Shown here in pieces: positions 1 to 11,344 of a stretch of 64,000 bases of DNA. The translations under genes and the position numbers were made by a program. Below the pieces are notes generated by a model that was not told the origin of the DNA, made no database searches, and was given only the letters and a program-made list of their open reading frames with translations. Positions within the stretch are counted from its first letter, which is position 1; every line of letters starts with the position of its first letter. The stretch covers positions 7,564,001-7,628,000 of the forward strand of contig CM053329.1 in assembly GCA_028583605.1 (NCBI GenBank), given 5' to 3'. This stretch comes from Dastarcus helophoroides. Lineage: Eukaryota; Arthropoda; Insecta; Coleoptera; Bothrideridae.

Positions 1-490
1 TGTACTTTTTTCTTTGTCGTGCAGGAATTTTAAACTTATCGAGTTAATACATTGCGATAATTCTTAACCCTTTTATTAGCAGTCTAGGTTGTATTCTACT
101 TGCATACGACATTGTTGGCGATGGCCATATTTTTCTCTATGGACCAATAGGTGGCGGTAGTCTGAGGGTCACACGCTTGACGTCCGTGGGTTCTTTAGTA
201 CTTACTTGTCGGAACATTTGTTAGCATTCGAGTTGGATATACCAAAATGACGAGATCTAACAATATCGAAACCGGTCTTTGGTTTCCAAACTTCGAATCT
301 AATAAATGTTCAAACCTATTGGTCTGTGCATTAGAATCCTTGTCTTCTGGGAACCTTCCTAGAGAGCAACCGCTTTCTAGGTGGCAGTGTTTCATCTGTT
401 GGTAGTTCAGCTAGCTATGATATGATTCACTATAAACGCCTGGAAGGCTGCATGAATTTGCAGTCTAGGTTGTATTCTACTTGCATACTT
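1..490 (+). repeat. Hammerhead-bearing dispersed repeat, copy 1 (partial tandem dimer)
   Basis: A 29-bp segment beginning GCAGTCTAGGTTG occurs identically at 79-107 and 460-488, so this copy is slightly more than one unit of a head-to-tail array with a 381-bp period. The unit contains a degenerate hammerhead at about 225-298. Related copies lie at 28030-28300 (minus), 33043-33175 and 41642-42060. Type I hammerheads are known from Penelope-like element pLTRs and from small nonautonomous retrozymes that persist as tandem copies. No open reading frame of note is present, so assignment to one of these two classes is inference. Confidence 0.75.
225..298 (+). ncRNA. Type I hammerhead ribozyme, degenerate (HHR-A)
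   Basis: The outer stem I pairs ATTCGAGTTGG with CCAAACTTCGAAT and the inner stem I pairs ACCAAA with TTTGGT. The core reads ATGACGA instead of CTGACGA, so the invariant C3 (position 247) is A. Stem II has a mismatch at 264. GAAA, the ACC/GGT stem III and the GTC cleavage triplet (ending at 277) are intact. It is probably inactive because of the C3 change. Confidence 0.7.
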
Positions 491-635
491 ACATAGTATA
501 TCTTATACACATTGAACTTTCCATGTAGTTAACTCAAATTACGTATTGTAGGCGTACGGATATATCACAATAAGAAGTGAAAATTTAAAATAATCAATTG
601 ACCTTATAACATAATTTGTAAGAAGATGAATTCCC

Positions 636-685
636 GCGTGATAGATCCCAGGTTCAATCCCCGATGCCGAGCACGCATTTTTAAT
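636..685 (+). repeat. tRNA-like 3' end with B-box, possible SINE fragment
   Basis: GGTTCAATCC at 651-660 is one step from the Pol III B-box consensus. It is followed by a GC-richer stretch and then a T-run. No convincing A-box or cloverleaf is visible upstream, so this is at best a tRNA-derived SINE relic. Confidence 0.3.
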
Positions 686-718
686 CCTATTATATGTCTT
701 GCTCATAGTTACACATAG

Positions 719-2920
719 TGTAGAGCAACCAAATGGAATAAATTCCGTAACTCAGTTATTTTACAAATTTATAAAAAAATCGTTAAATTTTAGATTATAA
801 AATAACATCCTCCACCGTAAAACTTTCATCCCCAGATGCAACTCTCTTGGAGTGACAGTTAGAACCCCTAAATTTTTAAATCAAAAGTAGGAGCTTGTTG
901 TACCTCATCTAAAACGTCTTTTCATTCTCTATTCAAAAGTGTTATGGTTGCCATATTTATTTCAAAAATTAGCAGTAACAAAAATTAATTTCAATGTTCC
1001 ACAATAAAATATAAATCTAATATTTTCATTTAATAAAATAGAAAAAACAAACCATACTTAATGTAGGAGATGTCCAAAATAAGCATCGTCAATATACCTA
1101 TACACAGTGTCCCACCAGGAATCGCCGCGATCGATATCTAGCAAAGTACTCATTTAAAACATTTAAAAATTTGGCAACTTAGCAAGGACAATAGGACCAA
1201 ATACAACTAAAATATTCGAGAAGTTGTAGTATTTCCTGTTATACCGGAAGTTGACACCAACTTCGTTAATTTAAATAAGACACCCTATATATTTCTGCAT
1301 TGTTAGATTTAATTTAATATTTTAAGGCCACTTTGAATAACAAACACTGTTCCTAAAATTTATAGTTTTTAGGATAATTGGATTTTTATAAAAGATTTGA
1401 CAGATGCAAGCTTCCACGAAATTCTTCGTATCTTTTTTCAGAAACTCGATATTTATTTCATATTTGGCATGTGAGTAGAACACATACGAAGCTATCTTGC
1501 GTAACTTCCATAAATTCAAAAACATTATACCGAGTGTTGAGTTCAGGTCTGCATATTTTGGTAAATTCAAATAGCGATAACTTTGTTATCTTAAATAGAA
1601 CACCCTATATTTTTTCAGCCTACCTTATGTAGATTTTAGTTATCTTTCACCTAATATAAGCTTTTTAGGAATTACTTTTAAAGCTTTTAGAAATAATTGC
1701 AATTTTTTACTTTTTTTGCCATTTTACATTAAATGAACTCTTATCGAGTCGCATATCATGACGTTACGAGTAGAAATAATCTCTATCGACAATTATACTG
1801 TTTGAAAACCATTTGTCAAATTATTTATAGTTGATTTTATAGTGTGTGGTGCAGCTAAAATGAAAACATCCCTGACCATCTGTTTTAGTAATGAGAATTA
1901 TTTTAAATTGTTTATTATTTTCTGACTGTGTAACAAAGTAACATCACAAACATGTGATACAGTGACAAATTTGCTGTTCAATATCCAATAAAGCCTCCAT
2001 GAAGTCCAATAAAGCGAATGGTAGAAAATCTCACCAATTTCGACTCCGTCAAAGAGAAATCAGAAAGAAGAAAATCTGCTGTTGATAATAAAAATGTCGA
2101 AATAGGATTTCCAATTATGTCAATCAGTCATGTTTTAATTTTAGCTTCATCACACACTATGAACTACTATAAGTAATTTTACTGATTGTTTCATAATTTA
2201 AATGTCGATATCGATTGTTTCTTACTTTTAAGTAAGTTTCTACGTATTATGTCACTGATATACTACTCAGTAAGAATTCGATGGCCGTAAAATAAAAAAA
2301 ATTTCAAATTACAATTACTTCCAAAAGTTGTAAAAGAAACTCTTGCAATGCCTAAATCAGTTGAAAGATAATTTAAATCTGCATTAAATAGGTCAAAAAA
2401 ATACATGATGTTCCATTTGAGATAACAAAGTTATTGCTGTTTGAATTTACTAAAATTTACAGTCGTGAAATCACCACTGGGTATAATGTTTTTTAATCTA
2501 TGAAAGCTGTGCAAAATAGCTTCGTGTGTGTTCTACTCATACGCCAAATATAAATTAAATTCCCAGTGGGTCACACTGTATATATCTCCAAAAAAAAGGA
2601 TATTGAAATTGTTGTTGGTCCCTTTATGATTATCGAAGACAAACCGGGAATAAATGTAGCAACCATGACATTTTTGAATAGAGAATGAAAAGATCTTTTA
2701 AAAGAGGTATATCAAGCTTCTACTTCCAATTAAAAAATTTAGGGGTTGAAACGGTAACTCGAAAGGAGTTTCATCTAGGGATAACATTTTTGCTATGCAG
2801 GATTTCATTTTATAATCTGTTTTGGGATTTTTCATAAATAGGTACAATAACTGAGTTATTGAATTTATTCTATTTGGCTGTTTCACACCGTATATTGTCA
2901 ACATTAGAGCGTGCTGGTAA
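719..2920. repeat. Large imperfect inverted repeat (foldback) about 2.2 kb
   Basis: The left arm (about 719-1855) reappears as a diverged reverse complement in the right arm (about 2148-2920). Matching landmarks include ATAACTGAGTTA (2848 side; reverse complement near 750), GAATAGAGAATGAAAAGA (2680; reverse complement near 925), GATAACAAAGTTAT (2421; reverse complement near 1576) and TAGTGTGTG near 1838 against CACACACTA near 2152. The hinge is near 2000. The left arm carries about 230 bp (roughly 1060-1290) missing from the right arm. No transposase ORF is visible. It could be a foldback transposon or two abutting inverted copies of one repeat. Confidence 0.7.
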
Positions 2921-3434
2921 CAGGACATTAGCGTAATGGTGACGTAAAACCATAAGATTTTCTCATCAATTCATTCATCAAAAATCGCTGAATGGGCATG
3001 AAGAAGTTTTCACTTCAAAAATGTCGAATTTCCTAGTTTAAAAATTTGAAGTTAAAACTCTTAAATTTGAAGGAAAACCCGTCATTTCCAAATAAATTGG
3101 AAACATGAAATGATTTAGAGTTTAAATTTTTTATTTCATTTTCGAGATTTAAATGGGAACCGATAAAAGTTGAAGAATAAATAAAAACAGTACATTTTCA
3201 AAACATTTTTATCATCATATTCGTACAAACTACTACTATAGTACTGCATGTTGTAATGCACAGTGATTCTACAATTAAACAATAAAAATAATAATTAACA
3301 TCGATGCCCTTTGTTTACCTTGATTTTAGATGGAGGTTTGACTTAAACTGCTTCAGTTACGCATGTTAATTTTCCACATACAAAAATTTTCCCATTTTGA
3401 TCACAACTTCATGATATTTGATAGTTATTCATCT

Positions 3435-3935
3435 CTGTTTATAGAGAGTCAGTAGTCAGAGTGTCAATTATCAATTAGATACACGTTGCCGCTTCAAAAC
3501 AGATAAATTGTCTTATTTTTGGTTACGATATTTAATTTATTTAAGGATTTTTTTAACATTAAATTATGATATTGCCCTCTTTCTACTAATTTTAGTTATT
3601 TGCTTCTATATTATTTTTAAAATCGTAGATTGGAACAGCTTTTTATGTTTTTCTTAATTTACATAAGTAGTTATAACATAAATAAACGGTATGTAGTGGT
3701 AATATTGACTTAGATAAATATTTATTGCAATATTAATAATAAGTATTGCAATAACTATAACAATCTTTAATCATCAATTGCAAAATAGTTACCACTAAGA
3801 ATTTAATTTACGCTAAACCTAGTTAAAAATCATATTCTTACTATCAGTCAGTATAGCTTAGTTGGATAAGGTGACAGATTTTGCTTCATAGATCTAATAG
3901 GTTGCAAATTCAAACCCCGCTGTCGATTAAGCGTT
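3435..3935 (+). repeat. Dispersed repeat with tRNA-like head, copy 1
   Basis: About 500 bp align with the reverse complement of 50083-50560. Near the 3' end is a tRNA-like stretch with an A-box-like TAGCTTAGTTGG (3854-3865) and a weak B-box-like CAAATTCAAACC (3905-3916), followed by a T6 run at 3936. Together these suggest a Pol III-derived SINE-like family. The tRNA part lies at the right-hand end of the shared region. Confidence 0.6.
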
Positions 3936-4836
3936 TTTTAATATTCTTACAGCTCTTCAACAAACGTTGGTAAAGAAAATTAGTGCGAAAACATAATTTT
4001 TCCTCTACTTAAAACCGCTTAAGGCTCTTAAAGAAATTTTTTCTTCAAAAAAAGAAAGATTAAAAAGTTCAATTTCGAAATTTCATTTTTCTCGAAATCG
4101 AAATATGTTTACCTGAAATTTCAAGCTCTAAAACAGATTTTTTTTTGAAGTGAACACTTCTTTAGGCACATTGATAAACTAGATAAATATTTTCGGAATT
4201 AGCATATGTCTATTAATTTCAGGCAACACAGTAATTGCGACTGTGGAATCGAACATTTTAACGCGATTCGAGGCCATCTCATTGACTCATTACCAATGAT
4301 TGCGTTTTTACTTGAAACATCATCACCCACTATCCACAGTTCCATAAATCTTACGCTTTTCAAAAATCGACAATTTCTTTATTTTTCAATTATCATGCAA
4401 ACAATTTTTGATAAAGTTTCGATTTTCATACATAAATAAAAAAGATTTAATTTGGGCTATTGATTATTAACTTTATTAATTGCTACGGAACCCTAATTGT
4501 GAGAGCTCAACTCGTTCTTGGCTGATTTTTATAACTATTGGTAAAATAAATTTTGTCACACATTTAAACCAGCAACACAATTTAAATAAAAACCAAAGCC
4601 TAATAGATAATATGAAAAGTATCAAAACAACATACCACAATATATTGACGACAAAAATATTTACAAAAACTGGATCTAAATAACGTTCATTTTAAAGGTA
4701 TCAAGTGATTGAATGTAATTTTTCATTAAAAAAACCCACACATTGCGTTTATCAACATATTTAATTAAAATTTATAAGTAAGCTCAGTACCTTATACTAG
4801 TTAGTGCTTTATATGTCACACGTATCAACTCCTTTA

Positions 4837-7800
4837 ATGCAACAATTTTGGGGCAAATATGATATTTTATTTTATTTTCTTTCTTTAGTCTCTTCGGTGA
4901 TAACGCAATGTATATCTGATGTCGAAAAATATGGAATTGGTAAGAATTTTTTAAACAACGCAGTAAAGTAGATACAGCAATTAATTGCAGATGCACCTGA
5001 TCAACAAATTATACTAAATCGACACAATGAAATCAGACTTTTAGTTTCAAGAGGACAACTCATAGGACAACCGAAGGCGACCAACCTAAACAAGCTTGTA
5101 CAATTCTTATTTTGTTGAAAATTTCGGTACTTTTTGATTTTATTGCAGGTGTATGATAATGAGTTGGCGACTAAAGCCCAAGATGCTGCTAATAATCACG
5201 TTAAAAGCACCTTATCAGTTACCGATGGTATGACTTTTGAGACTTTTGCCACAGAATAAGTAACAACCAGAAGGTTAACCCTCACCTTATCTCTTTGTGG
5301 TCGATGGCGACCACCTGCAACCTCGAATTGTTATAAATAGTTTTTTACATAGGTGTACCCCACATTATTTCAATTATTGTGTTTTGATAGTATTTGAGTA
5401 ATTCTATAAATTTCTTTCAAGAAGTAAATCCTGCACTAACATTGGTAGGACGAAATATGATACTTTAATTCTAAAGAAAAGGGTCCAAGAGTTCGATATA
5501 TATAACCGGACTCGATTCCTTTAAAATCTCGGACCTTGCCATCTCTACTGCACTGACACTTTGAACATAGATTTTCAACATAGACGGGCTTGAAGGTCAC
5601 GGGACTCGAACTGTCATGTGATGAAAGTTAGCCTTCTGCTTGTTATTTATTTTTTGCTTTGGCTTAAAATCGTTTAATTTTAATTTTCTTATATTAGATC
5701 GCTTTAGCAACGTTGGACAAAATATTTTTGTTTCACAATCTTCCTCTAAAGTCTGTTCTTCCGCAAACTGGATAAAGGCCATAAATGCTTGGTTGACTCA
5801 ATCTGGGGATTATCAGTTTGGATCAGGTGCTAAAAATTTCTACACGCAAGTAATTAAAGACATTATTTACTATTGTTCAATTAATTAATTTCTTCTGGTT
5901 TGCTACAGTTAATTTGGGCAAACACAACCCACATTGGATGTGGTTACAGCTGTTTTACTGAAGAAAGCTTACAAACCTATTTGTATATCTGTAATTATGC
6001 GCCAGGGTAAGTATTGGGAAAACCATTTTTCTTAGAATAGAAGAAGTTTTATTATTAATAGAAATTTTAAGATATTATATCAAAATGGAATATCGATTCA
6101 TAATCCGAGAACAACTTGTCTAAAAAAGTTAATATTTTCAGAAATGTTTATTAACGAATTCAGTTAGCTTTTTTTTTAAATATAAACTCGGCCGTAATGA
6201 AAATTTCCTAAAACGACTTTGTCCACTTTAAATGTAGCCTTTTTTGGAAATTTTGAATTAAAATTCCAAAAAACTCAAGATTAAGCTTAAAATTTCGATA
6301 TATGAGATTTTTTACAAAAATTTCCTCAAAATTTTCAAGTTTCTAGAAAGAATCGAAGTTTTAAGAAAATATTTGTGGGTTTAAAGTAAAAACTAAAATT
6401 TTAAACTCTAAATTTTGAGAAAAAAGAAGTAAAACTATAGACATACTTTGCATTTAAAAGTAAATCTAATTCAAACTTAAAATTTCCAAAAAAAGGTCGA
6501 AATTTTGAGATTAAAGGTAAACCTCAAAAAAAAACGATAAATAACTTTACAGCAATCACTTTTTTTTTGAAATTCCGAAAAATCAAATGATTTTCGATAT
6601 TGCAAATTTAGATAGCAACAATGATTTTAAAAAACACCAAAATTTTAAAATTGCCAAAATGAAAAAAAATAAGACTTAAAGTTGTAGCTAATTAGAAAAA
6701 GAATTGGACGCTAAGAGAAAACTTGAACTTCAAAAAAAAATCTAATGTTCCACAATTTAGAAAGAATATCCAAATTTCAAATGTTAAGGTGCAAACTTTA
6801 AATTTTAAATAAAAGTTAAAATTACCAATATAAATCGAAATTTGAAAAAAATATGTAAAAAAAACGAATTTTCTCCAGCTGACTTTAAACTATGTTATTA
6901 AATAGAACATTTTCGCAAACAAGTGCGGGTTATAGAAGACAGTTCAAAGATAAATTTTAGAAAAGGAATAGTTTTCGGGTAATTTTATCATCTTACCCAC
7001 ACATCTGTTTTTAGTAAGGAATTAAATTAAGGCAACATGGTTTAATTGCCCCGCGTCACAATGGCAGTAAAGTAAGTAAATAAGTAAATTATTAAAGGGG
7101 TCGCGGCGTAGGTCATAAAAGTAATTGGTGCTAAAAGAGTTGTTGATGTTAGTAATGTATGTTTGATGCTTCTTATTGATATTGAGATGGTTTAAACTTC
7201 TATTTTATAGCCTTATTTTATTGAGTACAGATATTTCTGCTCGAATTCTTCAGAAGTGTAAATGTACTTTGGAAAACCCATAAAAGAGGATAAATGGGCA
7301 TAGAAATTTCCAAAAATAGGTCCAAATCATGTGTAAAAAGGCAAAAGACAAGCAAAATTGAAATTTACGCAATTACACATGAAAAGCGTAAAAAGGCAGG
7401 ATCATAGAATTTTACCTAAAATCCGGTCTCTAGTTATAACGATCTGGGACCCCTAAGTTAGATTTTTCTCTAATAAACTAGGTTTTTCTTTAATAACATT
7501 TAAATTATTTGACCAATCAGGACCAATAGGGTTCTGTTCTGAGAAATTTGGAATCAACAGAAACAAGAATGTCAAAACTTTTAAGAATTGGCCCTTCTAG
7601 AGCGATAAGAGATATTTTCAGAAACTGAGTTCATCGCAGTTTAAAAATGTAGCAAATAGTATCATCATCCAGAGAAAGCTCTTCTCTATCCAAACAGATA
7701 TATTATAACAAATTTATGTCAAAAAGTCTTCCTTTTTTAAAAATAAATTCCAAGAAATATAAAAATTTCGAGAAAAAGACGTTAGTTAGAAAAAGGTTAG

Positions 7801-8917
7801 AAATTACTCACTCAAAGCAAGATTTTGTAACCAAAGTAGTAGAGTCAAATTTTAAAATCTCGAAAAAAAAAGATTAAATCGAAATTTCTAGAAAAAAAGT
7901 CCTCTGAAGTAGATAAATATTTTATCTTTGGTGCATTAGACATAGGAAAAGACAAGGGCCCCATCCTTTCCTACAAAGCTCATTAACAGATATGAGGCAA
8001 CTCATTCATGCCGTTATAATTATTTTAATGGCGAGTTTGCTCAATAAATTGCTTGTGAATTTGCAATACGGGGTCTACTTATTATTTTATGTATTTTTAA
8101 ACTACCCGGATTAATTGGATAGGCTTGCAGTTGTTTTAGTTAGATGAATATTTCAGCTTAGGGCGCCGGAAAAATTTTTCGATATATTAAGGACGAGAAT
8201 CAAAATATTTTGGAACCTTTAATATAAGTTTTGTATTTTTTCCTGTATCCTGGGAAAACAGTGCAGAAATTGATCTACGTTTTATAATAATCTGTTGACA
8301 TATCTCTTCAATGTAATTCGGGTCTACTTTAATAAATTGCTAGACCCAAAAAAATCTGGGATTAAAAATCCACTTTCCTTTGCACTTTTTACAATAATGC
8401 TTTTATCTCTATCTGGTTGGGTAAGGACACTATACAACACGATTTTAAAATTATTTTGCTAACAGTTTGTCGATATTTATAAGGCATTAAAATGAAATAT
8501 TTTTGAATAAATTAATGAATGTTGCAAATGTACCTGAAAAACATGTTAAGGGAGCTTTTCGGTAATACAACACGCTAGCAAATTTTTTAATTGGGCTGGA
8601 CAAAAACTTTGAAGTTGGTGTAGTGTTTTTTGCCCCCTCAATAATAGCAAAAGATACCTGCAATGGCTACAACTCGGATAATTAAGATTGATTTTATTGA
8701 AAAAAATTTTAGTACACAAAAATCTTTATCTGTAACGTTTTCCACAAACGTTTTAACCGATCGAACTTTAAAATGCCCAACTATTTCCAAGATAACAGCA
8801 GACTTTTCACCTCAGAGAAAAATTAATATTTTATATTTTAGGGCCGATGACGATTCGAATGACCCCTACTCAACTACTGGAAGAGGATGCAATGGACTCT
8901 GTGCAGCTGCTGAATAA
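4837..8917 (+). CDS. CAP/SCP/antigen-5 family secreted protein 1 (six exons, complete)
   Basis: Exons are 4837-4939, 4991-5097, 5149-5227, 5698-5849, 5909-6006 and 8842-8917 (615 nt, 204 aa plus stop). Phases agree at every join and all introns are GT-AG. Residues 1-25 form a signal peptide: a hydrophobic LFYFLSLVSS run, with a Cys just after it. The CAP domain follows: RHNEIR (first His), the VYDNELATKAQ helix, RFSNVGQN, FYTQLIWANTTHIGCGYS (CAP1) and YLYICNYAPG (CAP2), then a short Cys-containing tail ending NGLCAAAE. The usual HYTQ His is Phe here. CAP proteins are secreted and include venom allergen-like, lipid-binding and immune members; the role of this one is unknown. The ATG at 4837 is the in-frame Met before the signal peptide. 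A paralogue lies at 16739-28436 on the opposite strand. The stop codon lies inside an AATAAA. Confidence 0.9.
6007..8841 (+). other. Intron 5 of CAP gene 1, AT-rich
   Basis: A 2.8-kb intron filled with degenerate AAATTTCGA-type low-complexity DNA. About 37 bp containing AAGTAAATAAGTAAATTATTA recurs at 7070-7096 and 9174-9200. A short block ending ATCCGGTCTCTAG at 7422 recurs near 38029. No coding sequence was recognised. Confidence 0.6.
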
Positions 8918-9394
8918 ATTTGAACTTCCCTTCAATGTTATCAGATATATTGGCATTACATTTTTGTAAGCTTCTTTGAATCATTTATTTGTCAAAGTTC
9001 CTTTTCCCAAGAAATTTTCCCAAACTCAGCAAAGAATAGAACATGTTTTAATATACTTCTTTACTATGGGAGTTCTTTCTCGTTAATTTTTTCGTAAGCT
9101 AGACAGTAACTAGGTAAACAAGGGCTTCGATGCAAAAAGATTGGAGCCCCACCTAAACTGGTTAGATTTTGCAAAGTAAATAAGTAAATTATTAATAGAT
9201 AGTTGAAATTGCAAATTTCGCCTAAAAATTGGAGAATGCAATTGAAATCCTTATATTTCGCTCGAAAAACTTGAGAAATTTGAATATTTCAAATGAAATT
9301 TGAAAATAAAAATGAAAGCCTGCAAAATTACGCTTGAAAACTACTATAGACTTACATAACTTGAATTAGATATTGCTTTAGCTGTTAGACACAT
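8918..9394. other. Intergenic AT-rich stretch, nothing recognised
   Basis: AT-rich sequence between the end of CAP gene 1 and the first transposon relic. Apart from the short shared AAGTAAATAAGTAAATTATTA block, no feature was seen. Confidence 0.4.
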
Positions 9395-9735
9395 TTATGA
9401 TAATAAAAGGACAATAAAGAAATATTGACATTGTATATGTGCAAACGTGCATGCCCCGATAGATGATGCAGTTTTACGAAAGTCTAGATTACGAATATAA
9501 AAAAGGTTAAAAAGAAATATCAAGATTATAATGAGAGATGTTAATGTGAAAGTTGGGAAAGAAGAAATGTATATACAATGGTCACAGAAAATCATAAACA
9601 TAAAGAAACAAACAATAACGGGGAAAGAATAAGAAGCTTTGCGGTGGAAAGATAGATGGTAATAAGAAGTAAGCAAGTGATTGGGAGACGAAAAGACATA
9701 TATGGGCACAAGCCATAAAACGATAAACCATCTTG
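9395..9735 (+). pseudogene. LINE endonuclease relic
   Basis: Broken frames on + give an IIMRDVNVKVGKEE-like string. This corresponds to the GDFNAKVG motif of the APE-type endonuclease of non-LTR retrotransposons. Downstream come GERIRSF and HKTINHL-like stretches that resemble the ensuing endonuclease motifs (NGERL...; RNQIDHV). Stops and frameshifts are frequent. A long ORF on the opposite strand is a shadow. Confidence 0.5.
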
Positions 9736-10147
9736 CAGACGCAAAGCAGAGATGTGGTGAAGAATATAGTGAAGAAAGCATCACGAGATTGGCCAAAAGC
9801 TTTTATGTCGATAATTGTCTTACTAGCTGTTCTGATGAAGAAATATTGGAAGAAATTTGTGAGTGAATCTATTACGATCACTGGCAAAAAGGAAATTTAA
9901 TTTAAGATGTTGGGAATTCACGGGCCATGATGACGGTGCATCTGATGTTTGTGTCCTTAGACTGGTATGGGAACCTAAGGCAGATGCCTTAAAGATTAAT
10001 CCATCTTTGATTGGCGCAGATTTGGACGAACCTATTACCAAGGAGTAATGTTGTCTGTTGCTCAAAAAGTTTTCGACCCTATTGGTTTTACGTGTCCGGC
10101 TACACTAATCCCAAAAGTGCTACTTCAGGGGACTCTGGAAGAACGGA

Positions 10148-10990
10148 TTGACTTGGGATATGCCAGTGGATAGTGAGACAGCCAAAGCATTTGTATCATG
10201 GGTATTTCGCAGGTTTATCAGCCCGACGTGGTCGACAATTTATAGTGATAATGGGACGAATTTCGTGGGTGCTGAGAATTTGTTAAAAAAAATAGATTGG
10301 AGTGAAATACTTCGATATTCCTCGGTTGAACGTGTGAAATGGTGTTTTAATCCACCCAGTGCAGCATGGTGGGGAGACTTTTGGGGACGCCTAATTGGAC
10401 TAGTGAAAACGCTTCTTCAAAAAATGTTAGGGCGTGCTTCACTTAATTATGAAGAGATGCTGACGCTGTTATGCGAATGTGAGTCGGTAGTCAATTTGCG
10501 ACCACTTACTTATTTATCAGAGGAATCAACCGAATTGTTGGCTCTTACACCTGGAATGTTTTTGCACGATCAAACCTTTGATGACTTTGTTCTAGATTTG
10601 GATCAAGTGGACAGTGTTTCTTTGTGTCAAAGATTGCGGTTTAAACATCGTCTGCGAGAAGATTTACGACTTCGCTTTCAAACTGAATACCTTGGTCAAT
10701 TGAAAAATGTGGAACGGGGCAAGCAGTCGCCAACAGTGGAAGTTGGAAATGTTGTGCTGATTGATGATGATGTAGAGAAGCGGATTAATTGGCCATTAGG
10801 GAAGGTAGTAGAATTATTGCCCGGTAAGGACGGCAATGTTCGAAAAGTGCGCTTAGCGACTGTAAAGGGACAACTGGTACGTCCAGTGTACGTCCACTGT
10901 TTCTTTTGGAATGTGCCGAACAACCAAAATGCAGAAGTGAAACATATTCATTATGGAAGGGTCATTCGGAGGCCAAAAAGATTTACCTAA
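10148..10990 (+). CDS. BEL/Pao polyprotein C-terminus: integrase and DUF5641-like region
   Basis: A 280-codon open frame. TIYSDNGTNFVG (residues 34-45) contains the second catalytic Asp of the DDE integrase. FNPPSAAWWGDFWGRLIG (about 69-86) is the region that normally carries the catalytic Glu in a WWGGFWERL-type motif; here the Glu position reads Gly, so the enzyme is probably dead. YLSEESTELLALTPGMFL (about 126-143) and the following 130 residues match the Pao-type C-terminal extension, ending in VRRVYV-like and GRVIRRPKR strings. The first ATG lies just before the deletion junction and is not an authentic start. Confidence 0.85.
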   Translation: MTWDMPVDSETAKAFVSWVFRRFISPTWSTIYSDNGTNFVGAENLLKKIDWSEILRYSSVERVKWCFNPPSAAWWGDFWGRLIGLVKTLLQKMLGRASLNYEEMLTLLCECESVVNLRPLTYLSEESTELLALTPGMFLHDQTFDDFVLDLDQVDSVSLCQRLRFKHRLREDLRLRFQTEYLGQLKNVERGKQSPTVEVGNVVLIDDDVEKRINWPLGKVVELLPGKDGNVRKVRLATVKGQLVRPVYVHCFFWNVPNNQNAEVKHIHYGRVIRRPKRFT

Positions 10991-11094
10991 AAGTTTAACT
11001 TTTACATGAATAGTTTTGCCGTTTCTTTGTATTACGTTCCTTTATTGTTCTTAACGTAAGGACTGTCTAGTGCGCCAGTCCTCGGGTGGGAGAA

Positions 11095-11325
11095 TGTTAG
11101 ATGTTAGCAACTGTCAGGTAGTTGTCAATCAGTTATAATTTTTGTTTAGATTTATTCGGTTGTAAAAAACTATGTTGAGCATTAAAGTTCTTAAATGTAA
11201 CGTTGTTTTGTGAAAAAACCACGCCTAAGAAAGATTTATCAAACGAGTAGTTCGAACTGCTTGTAATAATAATTATTTTGTAAAAACAAGAAATAAAGGA
11301 ACCATGTTTTCAGGTTTTATAAAAT
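11095..11325 (+). repeat. Probable 3' LTR of the BEL/Pao relic
   Basis: It begins with TGTTAG directly after a purine-rich tract and contains AATAAAGG near 11292. The right boundary is uncertain and no partner LTR is present in the window. Confidence 0.45.
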
Positions 11326-11344
11326 ACACGTGTACGTCGTCTAT

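Larger units (their letters stand above)
9750..11325 (+). mobile_element. BEL/Pao LTR retrotransposon remnant (3' half, internally deleted)
   Basis: Order on +: the end of the reverse transcriptase (FYVDNCLTS near 9805; WEFTGHDDGASD near 9915; SVAQKVFDPIGFTCPATLIP at 10052-10110), a junction near 10165 that skips RNase H and the first half of integrase, then the integrase end and DUF5641-like tail (10170-10990). A polypurine run ending GGGAGAA precedes TGTTAG at 11095, where the 3' LTR probably starts. No 5' LTR was found upstream, so the copy is truncated. Confidence 0.85.

Noticed and set aside
3848..3925. Functional tRNA gene on +
   Set aside because: A-box-like sequence is good but the B-box is poor, and acceptor and anticodon stems do not pair convincingly. 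The same sequence recurs in a dispersed repeat.
9395..9796. 133-aa hydrophobic ORF on minus
   Set aside because: It is the antisense of a LINE endonuclease relic; composition alone explains the hydrophobicity.
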